This document shows positions 1 to 6,521 of a DNA stretch of 7,301 nt, piece by piece; the stretch's first letter is position 1; each line of letters opens with the position of its first letter. Where the stretch lies: NCBI GenBank assembly GCA_019348335.1, contig JAHWJR010000049.1, positions 3,520 through 10,820 on the forward strand, given 5' to 3'. The stretch is from Actinomycetota bacterium. Lineage in GTDB: Bacteria; Actinomycetota; Acidimicrobiia; Acidimicrobiales; CADCSY01. Made by a program: the position numbers and the translations under genes. The notes beneath the pieces were generated by a model. It worked only from the letters and a program-made list of their open reading frames with translations. It had not been told where the DNA came from and made no database searches.

Positions 1-43
1 CTTTGTCGGCTGGCCCACCGTGGCGGTGGTGGATCCGACAAAG
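1..43. repeat. 9-bp inverted repeat at the window edge
   Basis: CTTTGTCGG at 1-9 is the exact reverse complement of CCGACAAAG at 35-43, with 25 bases between them. CCACC (15-19) can pair with GGTGG (28-32) to lengthen the stem across an asymmetric internal loop. The left arm starts at the first base of the window, so the repeat may continue upstream. No T-run follows the right arm, so it is not a canonical intrinsic terminator. It could be the end of the transcription unit to the left or a protein-binding palindrome. The purine-rich stretch after it (about 44-80, with GAGCGG-type repeats) shows nothing convincingly coding. Confidence 0.45.
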
Positions 44-84
44 AACAGGAGCGGGAGCGGGAGGGGGCGAGGGGTGGGGCGTCG

Positions 85-97
85 TAGCCTGGGAGCG
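85..97 (+). promoter_or_regulatory. -10 box TAGCCT of a probably leaderless M24 gene
   Basis: TAGCCT (85-90) matches the TANNNT pattern of an actinobacterial -10 element. It is followed by exactly 7 bases (91-97) and then the ATG at 98. That spacing would put transcription initiation on or next to the start codon, giving a leaderless mRNA. No TTGACA-like -35 is evident. Two other genes in the window (starts 2010 and 6573) have the same box with the same 7-base spacing, which raises confidence in all of them. Confidence 0.6.
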
Positions 98-1192
98 ATG
101 TACGCCGAGCGCCTGGATCGCGTCCGCCACCGCATGGGCGAACTGGGTGTCGACGTGCTGTTGCTGTCGATCGGCGCCGACCTGCCCTACCTGACCGGCT
201 ACCGGGCCATGCCCCTGGAGCGCCTGACCATGCTGGTGGTGCCCGCCGGTGGCGACGCCACCCTGGTGGTGCCCCGCCTGGAGGCGCCGCGGGTGGTCGA
301 GCGCCCCGAGGTCTTCACGCTGCGTGCGTGGGAGGAGACCGAGGACCCCGTCTCCCTGGTGGCCGGGCTCGCCGGCTCGGCCCGCACCCTGGCGGTGGGC
401 GACCGGACCTGGGCCCGGGTGGTGCTCGACCTCCAGGCACGGCTGACCGCCGCCTCGTGGCGGCCGGGGAGCGAGGTGGTGGGCCCGCTGCGGGCGGTCA
501 AGGACGCCGCCGAGGTGGAGTCGCTGCGCCGGGCGTCGGCCGCCGCCGACGAGGTGGCCCTCCAGCTCCAGGCCGGCGACGTGCCCCTGGTCGGGCGCAC
601 CGAGGCGGAGGTGTCGGCCGACCTGGGCCGGCGCCTGGTCGCCTCCGGCCACGCCGAGGTCAACTTCGCCATCGTCGCCGCCGGCGCCAACGCCGCCAGC
701 CCTCACCACGAACCCGGTGGCCGCGTCATCGAGAGGGGGGAGGTGGTGCTGTGCGACTTCGGGGGCACCATGCCCGACGGCTACTGCTCCGACATGACCC
801 GCTGCGTGGTCACCGGCGAGCCGCCGGCGCAGCTCCGTGAGGTCCACGCCGTGCTCGAGCGGGCTCAGGCAGCGGCGGTGGACGCCGCGGTGGTGGGAGC
901 GTCGTGCGAGGAGGTCGACGCCGTGGCCCGGCGCCACATCTCCGACGCCGGCTACGGCGACCACTTCATCCACCGCACCGGCCACGGCATCGGGCTGGAG
1001 GAGCACGAGGACCCCTACCTGGTGGTGGGCAACCCCGAATCCCTGGTGCCCGGGCACGCCTTCTCCGTCGAGCCCGGCATCTACCTCGACGGGCGCTTCG
1101 GCGCCCGCATCGAGGACATCGTGGTGGCCACCGCCGCCGGTCCCGAGTCGCTCAACCGCGCCCCCCACGGCTTGGCCGTGGTGGAGGCCTGA
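98..1192 (+). CDS. M24 family metallopeptidase (Xaa-Pro aminopeptidase/dipeptidase-like)
   Basis: A 364-residue protein with the two-domain layout of prolidase-type M24 enzymes: a creatinase-like N-terminal domain (about 1-130) and a C-terminal pita-bread catalytic domain (about 138-355). All five dinuclear-metal ligands are visible: D220 (CDFGG), D232 (SDMTR), H296 (TGHGIG), E325 (VEPGIY) and E339 (RIED). The HHEP stretch (203-206) supplies the usual substrate-site histidine. Such enzymes remove an N-terminal residue before proline or split Xaa-Pro dipeptides in the cytoplasm. M24 also contains creatinase and ectoine hydrolase, so the substrate cannot be fixed from sequence. The frame is open back to an ATG at 20, but I chose the ATG at 98: it begins the domain (MYAERLDRVRHRM), the extra 26 residues are low-complexity, and a -10 box lies between the two. 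No signal peptide. The next gene follows after 10 bases, so the two probably share a transcript. Confidence 0.9.
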   Translation: MYAERLDRVRHRMGELGVDVLLLSIGADLPYLTGYRAMPLERLTMLVVPAGGDATLVVPRLEAPRVVERPEVFTLRAWEETEDPVSLVAGLAGSARTLAVGDRTWARVVLDLQARLTAASWRPGSEVVGPLRAVKDAAEVESLRRASAAADEVALQLQAGDVPLVGRTEAEVSADLGRRLVASGHAEVNFAIVAAGANAASPHHEPGGRVIERGEVVLCDFGGTMPDGYCSDMTRCVVTGEPPAQLREVHAVLERAQAAAVDAAVVGASCEEVDAVARRHISDAGYGDHFIHRTGHGIGLEEHEDPYLVVGNPESLVPGHAFSVEPGIYLDGRFGARIEDIVVATAAGPESLNRAPHGLAVVEA

Positions 1193-1202
1193 GGTCGGGG
1201 CG

Positions 1203-1934
1203 GTGGACCTGGGGCTGGCCGGCCGGGTGGCGCTGGTGACGGCCGCCTCCCGGGGCCTGGGGCGGGCCTCGGCCGAGGCCCTCGCTGCCGAGGGAGCGGC
1301 GGTGGTGATCTGCGCCCGGGGCCGCGAGGCGCTCGACGACACGGTGCGAGCCATCACCGAGGCCGGCGGCACCGCCGTGGCGGTCGCCGCCGACGTGACC
1401 GACCCGGCCGTTCCGGAGCGGCTGGTGCGGGCCGCGGTCGGGCGTTTCGGCCGGCTCGACGTGGTCGTGGCCAACGCCGGCGGCCCTCCGCCGGGCCGGG
1501 CCCTCGAGGTCGACGACGACGCCGTGCGGGCCGCCCTCGAGGCCAACCTGCTCACCTCGGTGCGCCTGGTGCGGGCTGCCGTGCCCCACCTGCGGGCCGG
1601 CGGCTGGGGCCGGATCTGCTGCATCACCTCCCGCTCGGTCCGCCAGCCCATCCCCGGCCTCTCCCTGTCCAACACCGCCCGGGCCGGCCTGTGGGGGTGG
1701 GCCAAGACCGCCGCCGCCGACCTGTTTGCCGACGGCATCACCGTCAACCTCGTCTGCCCCGGGCTCCACGCCACCGACCGGGTCGAGGCGCTGAGCACCG
1801 ACACCGTCTCCGGGCCGCTCGGCGACCCCGCCGACTTCGGCCGGGTCGTGGCCTTCTTGTGCTCGGAGCCCGCCGGCTTCGTCAGCGGCGTGGCCCTCGG
1901 CGTCGACGGCGCCACCGTGACCGGTCTGCTGTAG
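1203..1934 (+). CDS. SDR-family protein lacking the YxxxK active-site Tyr and Lys
   Basis: A 243-residue protein, the usual length of a classical short-chain dehydrogenase/reductase. The Rossmann features are intact: nucleotide-binding turn TAASRGLG (13-20), D64 in AADVTD, NAGG (91-94), N115 and catalytic-type S143 in ITSRS. R39 and R41 after the second strand hint at NADP(H), a weak inference. The segment usually reading YxxxK reads SNTAR (156-160), so Tyr is replaced by S156 and Lys by R160. The C-terminal part (NLVCPG, then GVALGVDGA) is typical of FabG-like proteins and the frame is uninterrupted, so this is divergence rather than decay. I recall SDR relatives, often labelled 3-oxoacyl-ACP reductase, with a similar LSN-type segment; normal carbonyl reduction by Tyr proton transfer should not be assumed. 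The start is GTG at 1203, with an AGGT Shine-Dalgarno-like stretch overlapping the upstream stop region. It sits 10 bases after the M24 gene, probably in one operon. Function unknown. Confidence 0.85.
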   Translation: MDLGLAGRVALVTAASRGLGRASAEALAAEGAAVVICARGREALDDTVRAITEAGGTAVAVAADVTDPAVPERLVRAAVGRFGRLDVVVANAGGPPPGRALEVDDDAVRAALEANLLTSVRLVRAAVPHLRAGGWGRICCITSRSVRQPIPGLSLSNTARAGLWGWAKTAAADLFADGITVNLVCPGLHATDRVEALSTDTVSGPLGDPADFGRVVAFLCSEPAGFVSGVALGVDGATVTGLL

Positions 1935-1937
1935 CGC

Positions 1938-1966
1938 GCGGTTCACTGCTCTGCCGGCGAACCCGC
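1938..1966 (+). terminator. Possible stem-loop after the SDR gene
   Basis: GCGGTTC (1938-1944) pairs with GAACCCGC (1959-1966) if one C is bulged, giving a 7-bp stem that begins 3 bases after the TAG. There is no T-run, so at most it is a factor-dependent or actinobacterial-type terminator. It lies between an operon end and a downstream promoter, which fits. Pairing of this size is not rare by chance in DNA this GC-rich. Confidence 0.25.
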
Positions 1967-1996
1967 AGCGATCCGCCCGCTTCCGCCACGCCCCGG

Positions 1997-2009
1997 TACC
2001 GTCGCCGCC
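1997..2009 (+). promoter_or_regulatory. -10 box TACCGT before the membrane-protein gene
   Basis: TACCGT (1997-2002) fits TANNNT and is followed by 7 bases and the GTG start at 2010, the same geometry as the boxes at 85 and 6560. It overlaps the 8-bp palindrome CGGTACCG (1994-2001). No Shine-Dalgarno sequence precedes the GTG, consistent with a leaderless mRNA. No clear -35 is seen. Confidence 0.55.
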
Positions 2010-2894
2010 GTGATCCGCCTTGATGCCGCCACCGTGCTCCTGCAGTGGGCCGTCGGCGGGCTGTTCTTCGGCTGGATCACCACCCGGCGGCGGGAGGTCG
2101 GGGTCGGCTACGGGTGGCTCATCCGTGGCACCTACCTCGTGTTGGCCGCGGGTTCGCTGGCGGCGGCGGTCGCGCTGGGCCCCGTGCCCGGGCGCGACGT
2201 GGCCACGGTCGGCGTCATCGGCGCCACCGCCACCGCCCTGGTCGTGTCCGTGCTGCGCCGCCGGGCTGGCGTCGCCGGCGAGCGGGCCCGCCGCCAGCGC
2301 ACGTCCGCCCGCGTGGGTGCCATGACCGGGGACGCCGGCGGCCGGGACGCCGGCGGGCCCGGCGCTCCCCACGAGCCATCTGACGGCACGACGCCGGCCG
2401 AGTTCCCTCCGGTGCTCGACCTGGTCGCGCCCGTGGTCGGCGTCGTCGGCCTGGTCGTCGCCGGCCTGGCCGCGGGTGGTGACCCCGCCCTGGCCGTGGT
2501 GCGCACGCTGGTCGGCGCCGCCTTCCTCGGAGCGGTGAGCGACGCCATGCTGCTCGGCCACTGGTACCTGGTGCAGCCGGGTCTCCACCGGGGCCCGCTG
2601 CGGGAACTGGTGCGCTGGCTCACCGCCCTGTGGGCCGTGGAGGTCGGCGTGCTGCTGATCCCCCCGGGGATGGTCTCGGTGCTCACCGGTGCCGTCGACG
2701 ACGGGTACAACGGCATCCTCGGATGGTTCTGGCTGGCGTGCGCGGTGATGACCATCGTGCTGTGCCTGGTCACCCGCGCCGCGCTGAAGGAGCGCTTCTA
2801 CTCGGCGGTGATGGCCGCCACCGGCTTGCTCTACCTGGCCATCGTCACCGTGTTCGGGACCGATCTGGTGGCCCGCGCCGTGCTCGCCCCCTGA
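2010..2894 (+). CDS. Multi-pass membrane protein of unknown function (GHWYLVQP motif)
   Basis: A 294-residue protein that I cannot assign to a named family. It has about eight hydrophobic segments: roughly 6-23, 38-57, 65-82, 136-155, 163-185, 199-218, 236-256 and 265-287. An Arg-rich, Gly/Ala/Pro-rich loop (about 83-134) splits it into a three-helix and a five-helix half. By the positive-inside rule this loop is cytoplasmic; it includes a short repeat (GDAGG/RDAGG, 107-115). The most distinctive stretch is AVSDAMLLGHWYLVQPGL (175-192): His, Trp and Tyr at the end of a membrane helix, followed by a Pro-Gly turn, look more like a functional site than generic membrane sequence. No transporter signature, ATP-binding motif or signal peptidase site is visible. 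The start is GTG at 2010, supported by the box 7 bases upstream and by the first helix starting at once. It has its own promoter and lies 89 bases before asnO, so a link to the osmolyte genes is possible but unsupported. Confidence 0.75.
   Translation: MIRLDAATVLLQWAVGGLFFGWITTRRREVGVGYGWLIRGTYLVLAAGSLAAAVALGPVPGRDVATVGVIGATATALVVSVLRRRAGVAGERARRQRTSARVGAMTGDAGGRDAGGPGAPHEPSDGTTPAEFPPVLDLVAPVVGVVGLVVAGLAAGGDPALAVVRTLVGAAFLGAVSDAMLLGHWYLVQPGLHRGPLRELVRWLTALWAVEVGVLLIPPGMVSVLTGAVDDGYNGILGWFWLACAVMTIVLCLVTRAALKERFYSAVMAATGLLYLAIVTVFGTDLVARAVLAP
2329..2356 (+). repeat. 13-bp direct repeat inside the membrane-protein gene
   Basis: GGGACGCCGGCGG occurs at 2329-2341 and again at 2344-2356. The period is 15 bases, so it is in frame and duplicates five residues (GDAGG, RDAGG) in the cytoplasmic linker. 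It looks like a local slippage duplication in a flexible loop. Confidence 0.6.
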
Positions 2895-2899
2895 GTGTT

Positions 2900-2929
2900 G
2901 AGCGAACCGGCTCGAATGCCGGCGTGCTC
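2900..2929 (+). terminator. Stem-loop after the membrane-protein gene, possible terminator
   Basis: GAGC (2900-2903) pairs with GCTC (2926-2929), and CCGGC (2907-2911) pairs with GCCGG (2918-2922). A symmetrical 3-by-3 internal loop separates the two stems, and the apical loop is 6 bases (TCGAAT). The structure begins 5 bases after the TGA and lies about 40 bases before the next promoter box, where a terminator would be expected. There is no T-tract, so it could instead be a regulatory site for the downstream promoter. Confidence 0.4.
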
Positions 2930-2960
2930 GGAATGTGAAGGGTTCGTGGGGAAGGCCGTC

Positions 2961-2983
2961 GTCCCGCTACGGTGGGTCGGGAC
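2961..2983 (+). promoter_or_regulatory. asnO promoter region: -10 box TACGGT within a 6-bp inverted repeat
   Basis: TACGGT (2968-2973) fits the TANNNT box of the other promoters here, but lies 10 rather than 7 bases before the ATG at 2984, so a leader of only a few bases is expected. GTCCCG (2961-2966) and CGGGAC (2978-2983) form a perfect 6-bp inverted repeat bracketing the box, with the right arm touching the start codon. The repeat could be an operator or chance in GC-rich DNA. I see no recognisable -35 and no clear osmotic-stress sigma-factor motif. Confidence 0.5.
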
Positions 2984-4777
2984 ATGTGTGGTTTTGCCGG
3001 GGAGCTCCGTCTCGACGGGGCGACCGCCGATGTGGGTGCGGTCGTCCGCATGGCGTCCACCATGAAGCACCGGGGCCCTGACGGGAGCGGGGTGTGGGCG
3101 TCGGGTGCCGTGGCCCTCGGGCACCAACGGCTCAGCGTCATCGACCTGTCCGACCTCTCGGCGCAACCCATGGTCGATCGCGACCTGGGGCTCGCCATCG
3201 TGTTCAACGGCTGCATCTACAACTACCCGGAGCTGCGCCAGCAACTGGTCGCCGAGGGAGAGCGCTTCTTCTCCGATGGCGACACCGAGGTGATCCTGCG
3301 GGCCTACCGGCGCTGGGGGCTCGACTTCGTCGACCGCCTCCAGGGCATGTTCGCCTTCTGCATCGTCGAGACCGACACCGGACGGGCGGTGCTGGTGCGC
3401 GACCGGCTGGGCATCAAGCCGCTGTACCTGAACGAGTCCGGGACCAGCCTGCGCTTCGCCTCCACCCTTCCGGCCCTCGTGGCCGGCGGTGACGTCGACA
3501 CGTCGATCGACACCGTGGCCCTGCACCACTACCTGAGCTTCCACTCGGTGGTGCCGCCGCCGCGGACCATCCTGAAGGGGGTGCGCAAGCTCCCCCCGGC
3601 CACGGTGCTGGTGGTCGAGCCGGACGGCACCCGCCGCACCCGCCGGTACTGGAGCGTCCGTCACGAGCGTCACCCCGACCACGCCGCCATGACCGAGCGC
3701 GACTGGCAGGACGCCGTGCTCGCCTCGCTCCGCGCCGCCGTCCAGCGTCGTCTCGTCTCCGACGTGCCCGTGGGGGTGCTGCTGTCGGGTGGGCTCGACT
3801 CCAGCCTCATCGTCGGCCTCCTGGCCGAGGCCGGGGCCACGGGCCTCACCACCTTCAGCGTCGGGTTCGAGTCCGCCGGCGGGCTGGCAGGCAACGAGTT
3901 CCGCTACAGCGACATCGTGGCGAAGACCTTCGCCACCGACCATCACCAGCTGCGCATCGACGACCGAAACCTCCTGCCGGCGCTGGAGGGAACCGTCGCC
4001 GCCATGAGCGAGCCCATGGTGAGCCACGACGCCGTCGGCTTCTACCTCCTGTCCCAGGAGGTCAGCCGCCACGTCAAGGTGGTCCAGTCGGGGCAGGGTG
4101 CCGACGAGGTGTTCGCCGGCTACCACTGGTACCCGCCCCTGGCGGGCGTCGACCCCGAGGATGCCGGTGGCACCCTCGACGCCTACGCCACCGCCTTCTT
4201 CGACCGGTCCCACGACGAGGTGTCGGCGCTGCTGTCCCCCGAGTGGCGCCTCCACGAGGACGCCAGCCGCCTGCTCGTGGCCGAGCACCTGGCCGGCCCC
4301 GGCGCCGCCACGGCCGTCGACCGGGCGCTGCGCCTCGACACCGAGGTCATGCTGGTCGACGACCCGGTGAAGCGCGTCGACAACATGACCATGGCCTGGG
4401 GCCTCGAGGCCCGGGTGCCGTTCCTCGACCACGAGGTGGTGGAGCTGGCCGCCGCCTGCCCGCCCGAGCTCAAGCTGGCGTCGGGCGGCAAGGGCGTGCT
4501 CAAGGACGCCGCCCGGCGGATCGTCCCCAACGAGGTCATCGACCGGCCCAAGGGCTACTTCCCGGTGCCCGCTCTCACCCACCTGCAGGGCCGGGCCCTC
4601 GACCTGGTCGAGGAGGCCCTGCGGGACCCGGCAGCCAAGGAGCGGGGCCTGTTCCGCCCCGAGGCCGTCGCCGCCCTTCTCGACGCCCCCAACGAGCGGT
4701 TGACGCCCCTGGGCGGCAACACGCTGTGGCAGCTCGGCCTGCTGGAGCTGTGGTTGCAGACCCACGGCGTGACGTGA
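2984..4777 (+). CDS. asnO: N-acetylglutaminylglutamine amidotransferase (class II, AsnB-like)
   Basis: A 597-residue cytoplasmic enzyme with the two domains of asparagine synthetase B. The N-terminal glutaminase domain (about 2-190) has nucleophile C2 (MCGFAG), R50 (RLSVIDL), N75-G76 (FNGCIYN) and D100 (SDGDTE). The C-terminal synthetase domain has the ATP-pyrophosphatase P-loop SGGLDSS (268-274), SGQGADEVFAGY (369-380) and RVDNMTMAWGLEARVPFLD (464-482). In the NAGGN pathway it is expected to use glutamine-derived ammonia and ATP to amidate the terminal carboxylate of N-acetylglutaminylglutamine. This role, rather than asparagine synthesis, is inferred from the adjoining ngg and M42 genes and from the RPKGYFPVPALTHL segment (521-534), which differs from the usual AsnB sequence. 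The start is ATG 2984 because C2 must become N-terminal; an in-frame GTG at 2972 would bury it and lies in the promoter box. The stop overlaps ngg by 4 bases, indicating coupled translation. A free-standing asparagine synthetase is the alternative, less likely in this context. Confidence 0.93.
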   Translation: MCGFAGELRLDGATADVGAVVRMASTMKHRGPDGSGVWASGAVALGHQRLSVIDLSDLSAQPMVDRDLGLAIVFNGCIYNYPELRQQLVAEGERFFSDGDTEVILRAYRRWGLDFVDRLQGMFAFCIVETDTGRAVLVRDRLGIKPLYLNESGTSLRFASTLPALVAGGDVDTSIDTVALHHYLSFHSVVPPPRTILKGVRKLPPATVLVVEPDGTRRTRRYWSVRHERHPDHAAMTERDWQDAVLASLRAAVQRRLVSDVPVGVLLSGGLDSSLIVGLLAEAGATGLTTFSVGFESAGGLAGNEFRYSDIVAKTFATDHHQLRIDDRNLLPALEGTVAAMSEPMVSHDAVGFYLLSQEVSRHVKVVQSGQGADEVFAGYHWYPPLAGVDPEDAGGTLDAYATAFFDRSHDEVSALLSPEWRLHEDASRLLVAEHLAGPGAATAVDRALRLDTEVMLVDDPVKRVDNMTMAWGLEARVPFLDHEVVELAAACPPELKLASGGKGVLKDAARRIVPNEVIDRPKGYFPVPALTHLQGRALDLVEEALRDPAAKERGLFRPEAVAALLDAPNERLTPLGGNTLWQLGLLELWLQTHGVT

Positions 4778-6495
4778 GCGCCGACACCGCCAGCGACGTC
4801 GCCCTCGAGTGTGGTTGGGGGCGGCTGGTGTTCGGCCAGACCTTCTCCGACTGGGACAGCCTCGCCGCCCTCCTGCGCTCCGAGGAGCTGGGCCAGCGCG
4901 ACGTGTGCCTGTACCACCCCGAGCCCCACGTGCTGGTGAGCCGGTCACCCCAGGAGCTCTTCGTCGATCCCTCCTACACCTACCGCCGTCGACTCGCCGG
5001 CGCCGACGGTGAGGAGCTGTCCCACACCGTTCCCGGCGTGGGAGTGCGACCGATGGCGGGGCGGGGCGACGCCGAGGCGGTCAACGGGCTCTACCTGAAG
5101 GCGGGGATGGTGACCGCGCCGCCCGAGCTCATGGTGACCAACCAGGACAGCCTCACCTTCTCGTACCTCATCGCCGAGGACACCTCCACCGGAGCGGTGG
5201 TGGGCACCGTCACCGGCATCGACCACGTCGCCGCCTTCGGTGATCCGGAGGGTGGCGCCAGCCTGTGGTGCCTGGCCGTCGACCCGCGGTCCTCCCGCCC
5301 CGGCGTGGGCGCGGCGCTGGTGTCGGCGCTGGCCCAGGAGTTCCAGGCCCGGGGTCGGAACCACCTCGACGCATCGGTCATGCACGACAACGAGCCCGCC
5401 ATCCGGCTGTACGAGAAGCTGGGCTTCACCCGGGTGCCGGTGTTCTGCGTGAAGCGCAAGAACCCCATCAACGAGCCGCTGTTCGCCGGCCCCCTGTCCG
5501 ACGCCCACCAGGCCCTGAACCCCTACACCCGCATCATCGCCGACGAGGCCCGCCGGCGGGGGATCTCGGTCAAGGTGATCGACGCCGAGGGCGGTTTCCT
5601 GCAGCTGAGCTACGGCGGGCGGGAGATCGTCACCCGGGAGTCCCTCTCGCAGCTGACCTCCGGCGTGGCGGTGAGCTGGTGCGACGACAAGCGGGTGACC
5701 CGCCGGTTGCTGGCGGCGGCCGGCCTGCGGGTGCCCCGGGGACGGACCTCCACCACCGCCGAGGAGGACGAGGCCTTCCTGAACGAGGTGGGGGAGCTCG
5801 TGGTCAAGCCGGCGCGCGGCGAGCAGGGGCGCGGCATCACCGTGGGGGTGACCGACGCCGACGAGCTGCGACGGGCCGTGGAGCGGGCCCGGGTGCACAG
5901 TGACGCGGTGCTGCTCGAGGAACGCAGCCATGGTGACGACCTGCGCATCCTGGTGATCGGCCACGAGGTGGTTGCCGCCGCGGTGCGCCGCCCGGCCCGG
6001 GTGGTTGGTGACGGGCGCCACACCGTCGAGGAGCTGATCACCGCTCAGAGCCGCCGCCGGGCGGCAGCGACCGGCGGAGAGTCCACCATCCCCCTCGACG
6101 ACTCGACGGCCGACACGGTCCGGGGAGGCGGCCACGAGCTCGACGACGTGCTCACCGAGGGCGAGACCCTGGTCGTGCGGGGCACCGCCAACCTCCACAC
6201 CGGGGGCACCATTCACGACGTCACCGCCGAGCTCCACCCCGTGCTGGGCGAGGCTGCGATCAAGGCCAGCCAGGTCCTCGACCTGCCGGTCACCGGCCTC
6301 GACTTCCTGGTCCCGTCGGTGTCCGGTCCCGAGTACGTCTTCATCGAGGCCAACGAGCGGCCCGGCTTGGCCAACCACGAGCCCCAGCCCACCGTGCAGC
6401 GCTTCGTCGACCTGCTCTTCCCGGCGACCCGGGCCATGCCCCAGGGCTGGGACCCGCCGGCGCCCGGCCGGACCACCGCACCGTCCGGCTCCTGA
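4774..6495 (+). CDS. ngg: N-acetylglutaminylglutamine synthase, GNAT + ATP-grasp fusion
   Basis: A 573-residue bifunctional protein. Residues about 1-85 form a family-specific N-terminal region. A GNAT acetyltransferase domain spans about 88-228, with the acetyl-CoA pyrophosphate loop SRPGVGAALV (174-183) and the late motif NEPAIRLYEKLGF (206-218). An ATP-grasp ligase resembling that of cyanophycin synthetase spans about 303-550: DDKRVTR (304-310), VVKPARGEQGRG (343-354), LEE (381-383), RPARVVGDGRHTVEEL (406-421), D510 and the metal-binding EANERPGL (525-532). In the known pathway it builds N-acetylglutaminylglutamine from two glutamines, acetyl-CoA and ATP; the GNAT half would acetylate and the ligase half form the dipeptide bond. 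The GTG start lies within asnO's last codons (GTGA overlap). No Shine-Dalgarno sequence or promoter box is seen, so expression should depend on asnO. Both catalytic halves look intact. The last ~20 residues are Pro/Ala/Gly-rich and probably disordered. Confidence 0.94.
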   Translation: MSADTASDVALECGWGRLVFGQTFSDWDSLAALLRSEELGQRDVCLYHPEPHVLVSRSPQELFVDPSYTYRRRLAGADGEELSHTVPGVGVRPMAGRGDAEAVNGLYLKAGMVTAPPELMVTNQDSLTFSYLIAEDTSTGAVVGTVTGIDHVAAFGDPEGGASLWCLAVDPRSSRPGVGAALVSALAQEFQARGRNHLDASVMHDNEPAIRLYEKLGFTRVPVFCVKRKNPINEPLFAGPLSDAHQALNPYTRIIADEARRRGISVKVIDAEGGFLQLSYGGREIVTRESLSQLTSGVAVSWCDDKRVTRRLLAAAGLRVPRGRTSTTAEEDEAFLNEVGELVVKPARGEQGRGITVGVTDADELRRAVERARVHSDAVLLEERSHGDDLRILVIGHEVVAAAVRRPARVVGDGRHTVEELITAQSRRRAAATGGESTIPLDDSTADTVRGGGHELDDVLTEGETLVVRGTANLHTGGTIHDVTAELHPVLGEAAIKASQVLDLPVTGLDFLVPSVSGPEYVFIEANERPGLANHEPQPTVQRFVDLLFPATRAMPQGWDPPAPGRTTAPSGS

Positions 6496-6510
6496 GCAGC
6501 TTCGTGCCCG

Positions 6511-6520
6511 CCGCGCGCGG
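6511..6520. repeat. 10-bp palindrome CCGCGCGCGG
   Basis: A perfect self-complementary 10-mer 15 bases after the ngg stop and one base before the left arm of the larger inverted repeat. It may be one half of a compound terminator or operator, or a by-product of GC-rich sequence. Confidence 0.35.
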
Positions 6521-6521
6521 A

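Noticed and set aside
20..97. Earlier ATG start at 20 for the M24 peptidase
   Set aside because: It would add 26 Gly/Arg/Ser-rich residues, the ATG lies within the inverted repeat, and the promoter box at 85-90 would fall inside the gene.
837..1202. Possible N-terminal extension of the SDR protein through the end of the M24 gene
   Set aside because: The extra ~120 residues are Arg/Trp/Pro/Thr-rich out-of-frame reading of the M24 gene. The SDR fold begins properly with the GTG at 1203.
1152..2588. A long minus-strand open frame opposite the SDR and membrane-protein genes
   Set aside because: Its composition is Gly/His/Arg/Asp-rich without motifs, and it spans two convincing + strand genes and the gap between them.
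2972..2983. GTG at 2972 as the asnO start
   Set aside because: Four extra residues before MCGF would stop Cys2 from becoming the N-terminal nucleophile, and the GTG overlaps the -10 box.
4243..4773. Upstream extension of ngg into asnO
   Set aside because: The frame is open but its translation is Arg/Pro/Gly-rich nonsense within asnO. The GTG at 4774 with the 4-base overlap is a normal coupled start.
2831..4948. A 705-residue open frame on the minus strand opposite asnO
   Set aside because: It mirrors asnO, which has every catalytic motif of its family. The minus-strand translation is a low-complexity Gly/His/Val/Arg mix with no domain, typical antisense openness in high-GC DNA.
4945..6378. 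A 477-residue minus-strand open frame opposite ngg
   Set aside because: No recognisable motif, while the + strand carries intact GNAT and ATP-grasp motifs; treated as a compositional shadow.
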